Of a stretch of 64,000 nt of DNA, positions 31,496-41,638 are shown piece after piece. This DNA is from Schistocerca nitens (lineage: Eukaryota > Arthropoda > Insecta > Orthoptera > Acrididae). The stretch covers positions 354,745,234 to 354,809,233 of the forward strand of contig NC_064622.1 of assembly GCF_023898315.1 (NCBI RefSeq). Direction: 5' to 3'. Every line of letters begins with the position of its first letter. The stretch's first letter is position 1. The notes beneath the pieces are model-generated. The model was not told where the DNA came from and ran no database searches. It worked only from the letters and a program-made list of their open reading frames with translations. The translations under genes were made by a program, and so were the position numbers.

Positions 31496-32698
31496 CACTA
31501 TGTGATCAAAAGTATCCGAACATCTGGCTGAAAATGACTTACAAGTTCGTGGCGCCCTCGATCGACAATGCTGGAATTCAATATGGTGTTGGCCCACCCT
31601 TAGCCTTGATGACAGCATCCACCCTTGCAGGCATACGTTCAATCAGGTTTCTTGGGGAATGGCAGCTCATTCTTCATGGAGTTCTGCACTAAGGAGAGGT
31701 ATCGATGTCAGTCGGTGAGGCCTGGCACGAAGTTGGAGTTCCAAAACATCCCAAAGGTGTTCTATAGGTGCAGGCCAGTCCATTACAGGCATGTTATTGT
31801 CGTGTAACCACTCCGCAACATGCCGGGCATTATGAACAGGTGCTCGATCGTGTTGAAAGATGCAATCGCCAGCCCCGAATTGCTCTTCAACAGTGGGAAG
31901 CAAGAAGGTGCTTAAAACATCAATGTAGGCCTGTGCTCCGATAGTGCCACGCAAAACAACGAGGGATACAAGCCCCCTCCATGAAAAACACGACCGCCTC
32001 GAATTTTATTGTTGGCATTACACACGCTGGCAGATGACGTTCACAGGGCGTCTGCCGTATCCACTCGCTGCCATGGGATCGCCACATTGTTTACCGTGAT
32101 TATTCACTCCACACAACGTTTTTCCACTGTTGAATCGCCTAAAGTTTATGCTCCTTACACGAAGCGAGGCGTCGTTTGTCTTTTACCGGCGTGATGTGTG
32201 GCTTATGAGCGGCCGCTCGAGCATGAAATCCAAGTTTTCTCACCTCACGCCTAACTGTCATAGTACTTACCGTGGATCCTGATGCAGTGTGGAATTCCTG
32301 TGTGCTGGTCTGGATAGATGTCTGTCTATTACACATTACGACCCTCTTCAACTGTCGGCGGTCTCTGTCAGTCAACAGACGAGGTCGGCCTGTACGCTTT
32401 TGTGCTGTACGTGTGCCTTCACGTTTCCACTTCACTATCACACCTGAAGCAGTGGACCTAGGGATGTTTAGGAGTGTGGAAATCTCAGGTACAGACATAT
32501 GGCACAAGTGACACCCAATCACCTGACCACGTTCGAAGTCCGTGAGTTCCGCTGAGTGCCCCATTCTGCTCTCTCACGATGTCTAATGACTACTGAGGTC
32601 GCTGATATGGAGTACCTGGCAGTAGGTGGCTGCACAATACACCTAATATGAAAAACGTATGTTTTGAGGGGTGTCCGGATACTCTTGATCACATAGTG
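31496..32698 (-). mobile_element. Tc1-D transposon, degenerate
   Basis: It is bounded by TA at 31494-31495 and 32699-32700. The left end CACTATGTGATCAAAAGTATC is the inverse of the right end, ACTCTTGATCACATAGTG. It encodes a broken Tc1-type transposase on the minus strand. Confidence 0.88.
31667..32564 (-). pseudogene. Tc1-D transposase pseudogene
   Basis: The frame starts at ATG 32564 (MGHSAELTDFERGQVIGCHL) with an HTH and LLTDRDRRQLKRVV, and breaks near 32139. The region of the first catalytic Asp (about 31960-32130) is scrambled. The last piece (31954-31667) has VRGTIGAQAYIDVLSTF-like text and FQHDRAPVHNARHV with the second Asp and PAPIEHLWDV with the Glu, but the usual RSPDLN-type stretch before PIEH is deleted. 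Confidence 0.8.
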
Positions 32699-32699
32699 T

Positions 32700-33760
32700 A
32701 TATACATATTCCGCAACCCAACGTACGGTGCACTGCGGAAGGTGCCTTTTACCACTATTAGCTGTTTCCTTTCCTATTCTACTAGCAGATGGTGCAAGAG
32801 ATAAACTGTACACCTCCGTAGGAGCCCTAATTTCTCTTATCTTACGCGAAATGTACGCTGGCGACAGTAGAAGCGTTGTGCATTCAGCCTCAAATGCCGA
32901 TTCTCTCTCAAATAGTGCCTCGTGAAAAGAATGTTGTCTTTCCTCCAGGTATTCACATTTGAGTTCCCGAAACATTTTCGTAATACTCGTGTGTTGTTCG
33001 AACCTACCGGTAACAAATATAGCAGCCTACTTCTCATCTGCTTCGATGTCTTCCTTCAATCCGACCTGGTTGCGTATCCCAAACACTCGAGCAGTACTCA
33101 AGATGAGTCGCAGTAATATCCTACATGCAGCCTGCTTTACACATGAACCACACTTCCCCAGAATTCTTCGAATACACTAAGTCGACCATTCGCCTTTCCT
33201 ATCACAAGCCTCACATGCTCGTTCCAAGTTCGTATCGCTTTGCAGCGCGACGCTCAGATATTTAAACGACGTGGCTTTGTCAAGCAGAATAATATTAATG
33301 CTGTATCCGAACACTAGGTTTTGTTTCTCCTACTCATCCGTATTTAGGGCAAGCTGCCATTCAAAACACCAACTACAAGTTGTGTTTAAGTCGTATCCTC
33401 CTACAGTCCTAGAACGACAACTTCCCGTACAACAAGGCATCTTAAGCGAACAACAGGAGATTGCTGCCCGCCCTCACCATCAGGTCATTTATGTACACAG
33501 AGAATGGAAGTGGTCTTATCATATTTTCTTGGGACATTCCTGACGATACCCTTTTCTCTGATGAACACTCGCCGTCGAGGGTTCTATTACTAAAGAATTC
33601 TTCGAGCCACTCACCTATCTGGGAACGTAATCCGTATGCTCGTACCTTCGTCAACGGCCATCAATGGGGGTCAACAGCCATCAATGGGGCACCGTGTCAA
33701 ACGCTTTCCGCAAACCTAGGAATACGCAGTCTGCCTGCTGCCCTTCATACATGGTTCGCA
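32700..33760 (-). pseudogene. CR1/jockey-like LINE fragment
   Basis: On the minus strand, the piece at 33654-33442 reads YGLRSQIGEWLEEFFSNR, then SSEKRVSSGMSQENMIRPL and VYINDL, followed by SNLLLFA. This is the conserved RT run leading to the FADD motif. Downstream pieces include ITKMFRELKCEYLEERQHSF and ETANSGKRHLPQCTVRWVAE near the C-terminus. The 3' end (ATATGTATATACACTATGTG region) abuts Tc1-D. Several frame changes occur. Confidence 0.7.
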
Positions 33761-33877
33761 GTATGTCGCGCGAGCAAAGTGAGCCGTGTGTGGCTCGTGT
33801 TCGTGCCATCTCTCTCTCTTTTTTTACATTCTGTTTCTGCTGTACAGCCACCTCAATTCAGTTACTGGTGTTACTGA

Positions 33878-34831
33878 CAAGGGAACCTCCCCATCGCACT
33901 CCCCTCAGATTTAATTACAAGTTGGCACAGTGGATAGGCCTTGAAAACTGAACACAGATCAATCGAGAAAACAGGAAGAAGTTGTGTGGAACTATGAAAA
34001 AATAAGCGAAATATACAAACTCAGTAGTCCATGTGAAACATATGCAACAATAAGGTGTTAGTAAGCTCCGGAGAGCGGTGGTCCCGTGGTTGGCGTGAGC
34101 AGCTGTGGAACGAGAGGTCCTTGGTTCAAGTCTGCCCTCAAGTGAAAACTTTTAATTTTTTATTTACAGTTTATGTCACAAAATCTTTATGTTTTCATCA
34201 CTTTTTTGGGAGTGATTATCACATCCACAAGAAAACCTAAATCGGGCAAGGTAGAAGAATCTTTTTACCCATTCGCCAAGTGTACAGGTTAGGTGGATCG
34301 ACAACATATTCCTGTCATGTGACGCACATGCCGTCACCTATGTCGTATAGAATATATCAGACGTGTTTTCCTGTGGAGGAATCGGTTGACCTATGACCTT
34401 GCGATCAAATGTTTTCGGTTCCCATTGAAGAGGCACGTCCTTTCGTCTACTAATCGCACGGTTTTGCGGTGCGGTCGCAAAACACAGACACTAAACTTAT
34501 TACAGTGAACAGAGACGTCAATGAACGAACGGACAGATCATAACTACGGGAAAATAAAATTTTCACTCCAAGGAAGACTTGAACCAAGGACCTCTCGTTC
34601 ACCAGCTGCTCACGCTAACCACGGGACCACCGCTCTCCAGGCTTGACTGTCTCCTTGATGTTGCATATGTTGCGCATGGACTACTCAGTTTGTTTATTTT
34701 GCTTATTTTTTCATAGTTCCACACAACTTCTTCCTGTTTTCTCGATTGATCTGTGTTCAGTTTTTCAAGGCCTATTCACTGTGCCAACTTATAACTAAAT
34801 CTGAGGGGGGAGCGATGGGGAGGTTCCCTTG
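33878..34831. repeat. foldback element with tRNA-like arms, copy 1
   Basis: It begins CAAGGGAACCTCCCCATCGC and ends GCGATGGGGAGGTTCCCTTG. The left arm (about 33878-34147) and right arm (about 34560-34831) are imperfect reverse complements of about 270 bp. Each arm holds a tRNA-like segment (CCCGTGGTTGGCGTGAGCAG with B box GGTTCAAGTCT on the left, and the inverse on the right). The interior is about 410 bp and non-coding. A related copy lies at 49431-50425. Confidence 0.8.
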
Positions 34832-34839
34832 TGAGTTGC

Positions 34840-35297
34840 TGCCTTGCGACGGGCAGCAGAAGCGCTTATCGATATATGCCCCGCCATATTATCTCTGCTG
34901 GACTGATATTACTTCCTGGTTGTCGTGTGTTGAGAAGTTATTTCGTATCTGACAGTGAGTTGCAACGCGCCAGGAATGGAGTTCGGACCTGGCAGTTGGA
35001 CAGTTGGGACGCGGCAGGAGTCGGTAGGGTTTGAGCGGCAGTGAGGTTCGCATAGCCATGACTCGCCCGACCGTTGCCGGCACACATGATTTAAATAAGG
35101 ACGGTCTTGGTTGATCGTCGGTTAGTCGTCTTACCGGACGACGTGATTGCTCGCCGATCGTTTATGGGTTGGCGATGTGTGTGTCTCAACTCGTGGTTCG
35201 TCCTCTTCACTGCATAGCCACTGCTTTTACCATTGGTCGCGTTCTTCGTGCAAGTGTATGTGATATTGTGTGTAGCTTGTGATGTCGACCGCCCAGT
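34840..35297 (+). repeat. LTR-like tandem repeat region, first unit
   Basis: This stretch is homologous to 36750-37060 (for example GATTGCTCGCCGATCGTTTATGG here against GGCCGGCGATTGCTTATGG there, and CTCGTGGTTCGTCCTC against CTCCTGGTTCGTCCTC). It appears to be one of two tandem ~330-bp units of a complex LTR-like repeat. The Tc1-B element is inserted at TA after it. Confidence 0.45.
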
Positions 35298-35299
35298 TA

Positions 35300-36721
35300 C
35301 ACTCCTGGAAATGGAAAAAAGAACACATTGACACCGGTGTGTCAGACCCACCATACTTGCTCCGGACACTGCGAGAGGGCTGTACAAGCAATGATCACAC
35401 GCACGGCACAGCGGACACACCAGGAACCGCGGTGTTGGCCGTCGAATGGCGCTAGCTGCGCAGCATTTGTGCACCGCCGCCGTCAGTGTCAGCCAGTTTG
35501 CCGTGGCATACGGAGCTCCATCGCAGTCTTTAACACTGGTAGCATGCCGCGACAGCGTGGACGTGAACCGTATGTGCAGTTGACGGACTTTGAGCGAGGG
35601 CGTATAGTGGGCATGCGGGAGTCCGGGTGGACGTACCGCCGAATTGCTCAACACGTGGGGCGTGAGGTCTCCACAGTACATCGATGTTGTCGCCAGTGGT
35701 CGGCGGAAGGTGCACGTGCCCGTCGACCTGGGACCGGACCGCAGCGACGCACGGATGCACGCCAAGACCGTAGGATCCTACGCAGTGCCGTAGGGGACCG
35801 CACCGCCACTTCCCAGCAAATTAGGGACACTGTTGCTCCTGGGGTATCGGCGAGGACCATTCGAAACCGTCTCCATGAAGCTGGGCTACGGTCCCGCACA
35901 CCGTTAGGCCGTCTTCCGCTCACGCCCCAACATCGTGCAGCCCGCCTCCAGTGGTGTCGCGACAGGCGTGAATGGAGGGACGAATGGAGACGTGTCGTCT
36001 TCAGCGATGAGAGTCGCTTCTGCCTTGGTGCCAATGATGGTCGTATGCGTGTTTGGCGCCGTCCAGGTGAGCGCCACAATCAGGACTGCATACGACCGAG
36101 GCACACAGGGCCAACACCCGGCATCATGGTGTGGGGAGCGATCTCCTACACTGGCCGTACACCACTGGTGATCGTCGAGGGGACACTGAATAGTGCACGG
36201 TACATCCAAACCGTCATCGAACCCATCGTTCTACCATTCCTAGACCGGCAAGGGAACTTACTGTTCCAACAGGACAATGCACGTCCGCATGTATCCCGTG
36301 CCACCCAACGTGCTCTAGAAGGTGTAAGTCAACTACCCTGGCCAGCAAGATCTCCGGATCTGTCCCCCATTGAGCATGTTTGGGACTGGATGAAGCGTCG
36401 TCTCACGCGGTCTGCACGTCCAGCACGAACGCTGGTCCAACTGAGGCGCCAGGTGGAAATGGCATGGCAAGCCGTTCCACAGGATTACATCCAGCATCTC
36501 TACGATCGTCTCCATGGGAGAATAGCAGCCTGTATTGCTGCGAAAGGTGGATATACACTGTACTAGTGCCGACATTGTGCATGCTCTGTTGCCTGTGTCT
36601 ATGTGCCTGTGGTTCTGTCAGTGTGATCATGTGATGTATCTGACCCCAGGAATGTGTCAATAAAGTTTCCCCTTCCTGGGACAATCAATTCACGGTGTTC
36701 TTATTTCAATTTCCAGGAGTG
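35300..36721 (+). mobile_element. Tc1-B transposon, intact
   Basis: The element runs from CACTCCTGGAAATGGAAAAA to TTTCAATTTCCAGGAGTG between TA at 35298-35299 and 36722-36723. The two ends are inverted repeats (CACTCCTGGAAAT). It holds one uninterrupted transposase ORF. It is the only DNA element in this window with intact ends and an intact, ATG-started transposase. Confidence 0.93.
35544..36566 (+). CDS. Tc1-B transposase, intact (340 aa)
   Basis: I chose ATG at 35544 (MPRQRGREPYVQLTDFERGR) because the family starts there; the open frame extends further upstream without support. The bipartite DNA-binding region includes RESGWTYRRIAQHVGREVST and ARTIRNRLHEAGLRSRTPLG. Catalysis: Asp in FSDESRFCLG, Asp in FQQDNARPHVS and Glu in SPIEHVWD. 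I count 32 residues between the second Asp and the Glu, two fewer than the DD34E of Tc1-A. Length fits Tc1 transposases (about 340 aa). The product would bind its TIRs and move the element to TA sites in the nucleus. The ORF and ends are intact, so recent activity is plausible but inferred. Confidence 0.92.
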   Translation: MPRQRGREPYVQLTDFERGRIVGMRESGWTYRRIAQHVGREVSTVHRCCRQWSAEGARARRPGTGPQRRTDARQDRRILRSAVGDRTATSQQIRDTVAPGVSARTIRNRLHEAGLRSRTPLGRLPLTPQHRAARLQWCRDRREWRDEWRRVVFSDESRFCLGANDGRMRVWRRPGERHNQDCIRPRHTGPTPGIMVWGAISYTGRTPLVIVEGTLNSARYIQTVIEPIVLPFLDRQGNLLFQQDNARPHVSRATQRALEGVSQLPWPARSPDLSPIEHVWDWMKRRLTRSARPARTLVQLRRQVEMAWQAVPQDYIQHLYDRLHGRIAACIAAKGGYTLY

Positions 36722-37070
36722 TATTTTAGTGTTGTTTCCGTGCAGATGTGTAGCAGTTGGTCGGTTGGCGCAGTCGCGACGTGGCACCAGTGGGGCACGC
36801 AGCGTCAGGAAGGTGCGGATAGCCATCACTTGCCCGACGATTGCCGACACACATGTTTGAGTGGGGACGACTCTGGTTAACCGTCGGCCGGCCGTCTTGT
36901 TACACGACGTGTATTTGGCCGGCGATTGCTTATGGTTTGGCTGTGTGCGCCGACTCCTGGTTCGTCCTCGTTATTGCACAGTCACTGCCGTGAGCATCGT
37001 CTAGTCCTCGTGCAGATGTTCGTGGGGCTGTGTGTAGTTTATGTGATTTTCACTGACAAGTTTATTTAAG

Positions 37071-37244
37071 TCTAGGCGCTGCAGTCTGGAACCGCGAGAC
37101 CGCTAGGATCGCAGGTTCGAATCCTGCCTCGGGCATGGATGTGTGTGATGTCCATAGGTTAGTTAGGTTTAACTAGTTATAAGTCCTAGGGGACTAATGA
37201 CCTCAGAAGTTGAGTCCCATAGTGCTCAGAGCCATTTGAACCAT
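37071..37244 (+). repeat. SINE family A, 5'-truncated
   Basis: It is flanked by TTTATTTAAG at 37061-37070 and 37245-37254. It starts within the tRNA head (TCTAGGCGCTGCAGTCTGG), contains the B box CGCAGGTTCGAATCC, and ends AGCCATTTGAACCA. Confidence 0.9.
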
Positions 37245-37517
37245 TTTATTTAAGTGATGTCGGCGTACTGACTCTGAGTTAGTCGGTCGTTTGATTAAAC
37301 GACGTGGGTTTTCGGGTCCTCCACCCCTTATGGGTCGTCTGTGATCCGTTCTTTTTGGTTCTACAGTTTCTACTGTCTGCATCGTTGGAATTTTGGTGTG
37401 AGTGCGGAGCGGAAAGCACCTTGAACATTGGTCGGTCGGTTGGGTTTCGTCGGATCGTGAAGGGTTGGCCCGACTGCCTGTCTCTCCTAAGCGAGCGTTA
37501 GTGTTTGAATTACAAAT

Positions 37518-37698
37518 GTTCAAATGTGTGTGAAATCTTATGGGACTTAACTGCTAAAATCATCAGTCCCTAAGCTTACACACTACTTAACCTAAATTAT
37601 GCTAAGGACAAACACACACACCCACGCCCGAGAGAGGACTTGAACCTCCGCCGGGACCAGCCGCACAGTCCATGACTTCAGCGCCCTAGACCGCTCGG
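37518..37698 (-). repeat. SINE family B
   Basis: It is flanked by GTTTGAATTACAAAT at 37503-37517 and 37699-37713. The minus strand has CCCGAGCGGTCTAGGGCGCT (A box region, truncated start) and GGAGGTTCAAGTCC (B box). Confidence 0.9.
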
Positions 37699-37713
37699 GT
37701 TTGAATTACAAAT

Positions 37714-37897
37714 CAAATGGCTCTGAGCACTATGGGACTTAACATCTGAGGTCATCAGTGCCCTAGAACTACTTAAGCCTAACTAACCTAAGGACATCAC
37801 ACACATCCATGCCCGAGGCAGGATTCGAACTTGCGACCGTAGTAGTCGCGCGGTTCCGGACTGAAGCGCCTAGAACCGCTCGGCCACCGCGGCCGGC
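37714..37897 (-). repeat. SINE family A inserted at the edge of SINE B
   Basis: Its duplication TTTGAATTACA is at 37700-37710 and 37898-37908. The left copy is the same sequence as the right duplication of the adjacent SINE B. The minus strand starts GCCGGCCGCGGTGGCCGAGC and has B box CAAGTTCGAATCC. Confidence 0.9.
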
Positions 37898-38420
37898 TTT
37901 GAATTACAGGCCGACCCTCGAACATCTGGGCGCCCTTGTATGGACTGCCTTATTTTTTTTAATTTGTTCTTGTTGTTGGTACTTGTATGGCTTTTAGCCG
38001 GTTTTGTGTTCTAAATTAGTTGTTTTACTCTAAAGGCCTTCAGCCTAGTTTAAAGTTCTGTTTCACATAAGCCCTTTGGCATTTAAAAAATTTTTGAATT
38101 TTCAAGTGTTCGGCCTTCAGCCGATTTGAATTTAACTTGTTTACTTCAGCCTAACTAAAGAACTGTTTTAAGTTAAGGCTTGCCTTTTAAATTTATGATT
38201 ATGCTCGCTTTTGAAGTTATTGGCCTTCAGCCGTTTTTAAGTTAAAATGGCTTTCAGCCGGTAATTAAGTCCCAAAGATTAAAGCTGTGTGTTTGAAGAA
38301 TTTTTTTGTGCTCTTGTAATGTTTGATCAAATAATAAAGTTGTATGTTCGCGTGTAACCGACAGCCCCTTATTTTGGCCCTATTCCACAATTTATTCAAT
38401 CTGTCCTGTCCTGCGCGTTA

Positions 38421-39090
38421 AGCGTGGACGTCTCAGAAAGGTTAAGCTGAGTTTAGAATGAGCGATTCTTTCTAAATCCGTGCTCATTTGTGGACAAAAG
38501 ATTTTCTGTCTCCAAGGAATTTATTATATTCACCTCTCAAAATGTTTACGAAATTTTGAGTAAACCGTTATTAAGAACATCCGCAATAATATTCGCATTA
38601 GCATTAAACATTTTGCTACACGACTGTGTTGACGCATCGTCTGACGTAAGAGCATGAAAAGGACGATAGAGAGGCGGTATGGGCCGGCAATATGTTGATG
38701 TCGTTGCTTTCGGAGCGCTGGGTGCTTCACGCTCTTTCAGAGGACCGCCGGCTACGTGGAGGGCCCGCATGGAGCAGCCAAAGTCGGCGATGCCTTTGAA
38801 GAGCGCAGCAGAAGGGCCCGGGGCGTTCCTGCCCGTCATCCCCCGCCGGGTCAACGACCCCGACGTCAGCCGGGGACAGCCGCACTGGTGCGACCTCCAT
38901 CATCTGCTGCGCGCCATGCCACGCCACGCTTGTCGACAATGCGAGAAATAAAAGAAAAGAAAACTTTTGGCTCCACGTGCATGTCTTGGAATGTCTATGG
39001 GCTTAGACGGAAGGGTGCAGGGAATGAAACAACGACCTTTATGCAAATAAACAAAACGTAAATGTAAAATTAAATTAATCATAACAAGTG
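38421..39090. other. spacer, GC-rich from 38690 to 38940
   Basis: The GC-rich part has overlapping open frames on both strands without domain matches. No repeat or gene was recognised. A CpG-rich unknown repeat or an exon is possible but not supported. Confidence 0.3.
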
Positions 39091-39292
39091 TCGGCCGGCT
39101 GCTGTGGCCGAGCAGTTCTAGGCGCTTCAGTCTGGAACCGCGCTGCTGCTACAGTTCTAAGTTCGAATCCTGCCTCGGGCATGGATGTGTGTGATGTGTT
39201 TAGGATAGTTATGTTTAAGTAGTTCTAAGTCTAGGGGGCTGATGACCTCAGATGTTAAGTCCCATAGTGCTTAGAGCCATTTGAACCACTTG
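39091..39292 (+). repeat. SINE family A
   Basis: It has the head GCTGTGGCCGAGCAGTTCTAG and a B box with one change (CTAAGTTCGAATCC), and ends AGAGCCATTTGAACCAC. The flanks AACAAGTG (39083-39090) and AACAAATG (39293-39300) look like a duplication with one mismatch. Confidence 0.85.
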
Positions 39293-39579
39293 AACAAATG
39301 TGGCACCACAACGTGATATTTCACATTGTGGAGCAATCCCAAAGCGGAAAGGCAGAAAGGCGCGTCAGATTTTTCCTTCGTGTACAGGAATGTGGACAGT
39401 GAGACGTAAGACGCTCTCTACGTCGCAAACAGATCTCACGACACACGGAATTACGTTGTTGCAGTTAAAGTCCGTAATTGGTGGTTTTAATACAGCGTCT
39501 CCATAGACTGAGGTGACAAAAGTCATTAGATAGCGATCTGCACGTATACAGATGGTGGCAGTATCGCGTACACAAGGTA

Positions 39580-40272
39580 TAATGTGCTGCAAATACATAG
39601 AAAGAAAGATCTCTTATTATTTAGCTACAATATAGCAGGTCAGCAACTGGAAGCAGTTAATTCGATAAAGTATCTGGGAGTAGGCATTAGGAGTGATTTG
39701 AAATAGAATGATCATATGAAGTTGATCGTCGGTAAAGCAGATCCCAGACTGAGATTCATTGGAAGAATCCTAAGGAAATGCAATCCGAAAACAAAGGAAG
39801 TAGTTTACACTACACTTGATCGCCCACTGCTTGAATATTGCTCACCAGTGTGGGATCCGTACCAGATAGGATTGATAGAAGAGAGAGAGAAGCTCTAACG
39901 GAGAGCAGCGCGCTTCGTTACAGGATCATTTAGTAATCGCGAAAGCGTTACGGAGATGATAGATAAACTCCAGTGGAAGACTCTGCAGCAGAGACGCTCA
40001 GTAGCTCGGTACAGGCTTTTGTTGAAGCTTCGAGAACATACTTTCACCGAGGAGTCAAGCAGTATATTGCTCCCTCCTACGTATATCTCGCGAAGAGACC
40101 ATGAGGATAAAATCAGAGAGATTAGAGGCCACACAGAGGCATATCGACAATCTTTCTTTCCACAAACAACACGAGACTGGAACAGAAGGGAGAATCGATA
40201 GGTGGTACTCAAAGTACCCTCCGCCACACACCGTCAGGTGTCTTGCGGAGTATGGATGTAGATGTTGATGTA
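39580..40272 (+). pseudogene. 5'-truncated CR1/jockey-like LINE insert
   Basis: Translation gives NSIKYLGVGIRSDLK, then RFIGRILRKCNPKTKEVVYT, ARFVTGSFSNRESVTEMI and TTRDWNRRENR. This is the region after the RT domain and the C-terminus of a jockey/CR1-type LINE. It ends in TTGCGGAGTATGGATGTAGATG and a short (GATGTA)n-type tail. Two in-frame stops interrupt it (before NDHMK and after EREKL). It is joined to Tc1-C at shared TATAA. Confidence 0.75.
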
Positions 40273-40299
40273 GATATAAAAGGGCAATGCAATTGGCGG

Positions 40300-41490
40300 A
40301 GCTGTCATTTGCACTCAGCTGATTCTTATGACAAGGTTTACTACCGAAATTAATAGACTTAAATACGGAATGGTAGTAGGAGATAAACGCATGGGACATT
40401 CCATTTCAGAAATCGTTAGGGAAAATTCAGTATTCCGAGATGCATAGTGTTAAGAGTGGACCGAGAATGCCAAATTTCAGGCATTAGCTCTCACGGCAGA
40501 GTCAGATGGCCTTCACTCTACGACTGAGAAGAACGGCGTTTGCGTAGAGTAGTCAGTGGTAACACACAAGCAACACTGCGTGAAATAACCGCAGATATGA
40601 ATGTGGTACGTACGACGAACGTAACCGTTAGGAAGTGCGGCGAAATTTGATGTTACTGGGCTATGGCGGCAGCCGACCGACACGAGTGCCTTCGTCAACT
40701 GCACGACATCGCCTTCAGGACCTCTCCCGTGCTCGTGGTCGTATCTGTTGATCCTAGACGACTGCAAAACTATGGCCTGGATGAGTCCCAATTTCAGTTG
40801 GTAAGAGCTGATGGTAGGGTTCCACTGTGGCGCAGCCCTCACGAAATCATACACCCAAGTTGTCGCCGGGCGCAGTGGCCGAGCGGTTCTAGCCGCTACA
40901 GTGTGGAACCGCGCGACCGCTGCGGTTGCAGGTTCGAATCCTGCCTCGGGCATGGATGTGCGTGATGTCCTTATATTAGTTAGGTTTAACTGGTTCTAAG
41001 TTCTAGGGGACTGATGACCTCAGATGTTAAGTCCCATAGTGCTCAAAGCCATTTTTTGAACCCAAGTCAACAAGGCACTGTGCAAGCTAGTGGTGGCTCC
41101 ATAATGGTGTGGGATGTTTCTACGTGGAATGGACTGGTTCCTCTGGTCCAACTGCGCCGATCATTGACTGGAAATGGTCACTTCGGTTCCTTCATGGACT
41201 CATGATCCCAAACAACGATATAATTTTTATGGATGACCTTGCGCTATGAAAGTGGTCCACAATTGTTCGCGATTTGTTTGAAGAACATTTTGGTCTACTC
41301 GAGCGAATGATCGTCCAGCTTGAATGGCATCGAACATTTATGGGACACAATCGAAATATCAGTTCGTGCACAAAACCCTGCACCAGTAACATTTTCGCAC
41401 CAACGAGTTGTCGAGTCCATGCCATGTCGAATTGCTGCACTACGCCAAGCAAAAGGAGGTCCGACACGATATTAGGAGGTATTCCATGAC
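40300..41490 (+). pseudogene. Tc1-C transposase pseudogene (copy 1)
   Basis: The DNA follows the Tc1-C copy at 54037-56994. GACATTCCATTTCAGAAATCG belongs to the HTH, CTAGACGACTGCAAAACTATG precedes the first Asp region (GATGAGTCCCAATTTCAG encodes DESQFQ), and GGCAAAAGGAGGTCCGACAC marks the C-terminus. Frames shift often. The segment for the second Asp (TTTTTATGGATGACCTTGCG) keeps MDD-like text but the following HRA-type residues are altered. Confidence 0.7.
40865..41059 (+). repeat. SINE family A
   Basis: The head is GCAGTGGCCGAGCGGTTCTAG, the B box TGCAGGTTCGAATCC and the 3' end CAAAGCCATTTTTTGAA. The flank ACCCAAGT occurs on both sides (40853-40860 and 41060-41067). Confidence 0.88.
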
Positions 41491-41638
41491 TTTAGTCACT
41501 TTACGTAAAGTTCCGCTGCCGTTGCAAAAAATCGTAACTTGGAAGTTATTAGAGATAGAGTATTGTGGTATGTTAAAACGTTTGGCAAGTCTTTTTTTTT
41601 TTCGTTTGTCCTCTGTTGCAGATTTCATTTGGAGTAAA

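Larger units (their letters stand above)
36724..38420 (+). repeat. LTR-like tandem repeat region, second part
   Basis: It continues the repeat that Tc1-B split. It carries the second ~330-bp unit (36750-37060), a part homologous to 27640-28040, GGCCTTCAGCCG-type words (38110, 38220, 38250) and AATAAAGTTGTATG at 38333. Three SINEs lie inside (37071-37244, 37518-37698, 37714-37897). It is interpreted as LTR material of a gypsy-like element; terminal TG/CA ends were not fixed. Confidence 0.5.
39506..41504 (+). mobile_element. Tc1-C transposon copy 1, degenerate with nested inserts
   Basis: It starts GACTGAGGTGACAAAAGTCAT after TA and ends ATGACTTTAGTCACTTTACG before TA, imperfect inverted ends. 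Homology to the second Tc1-C copy (54037-56994) runs through both. A CR1/jockey-like LINE tail (about 39580-40272) and a SINE (about 40865-41059) are inserted. Confidence 0.75.

Noticed and set aside
35328-35543. Upstream extension of the Tc1-B transposase frame
   Set aside because: The frame is open but the codon at 35328 is not a family start; the ATG at 35544 gives the expected N-terminus.
38546-38951. Gene in the GC-rich segment near 38.7 kb
   Set aside because: Overlapping frames on both strands with low-complexity composition and no recognisable motif.
40890-40960. tRNA genes at the many CAGGTTCGAATCC sites
   Set aside because: These are heads of dispersed SINEs with shared bodies and target duplications, not isolated tRNA genes.
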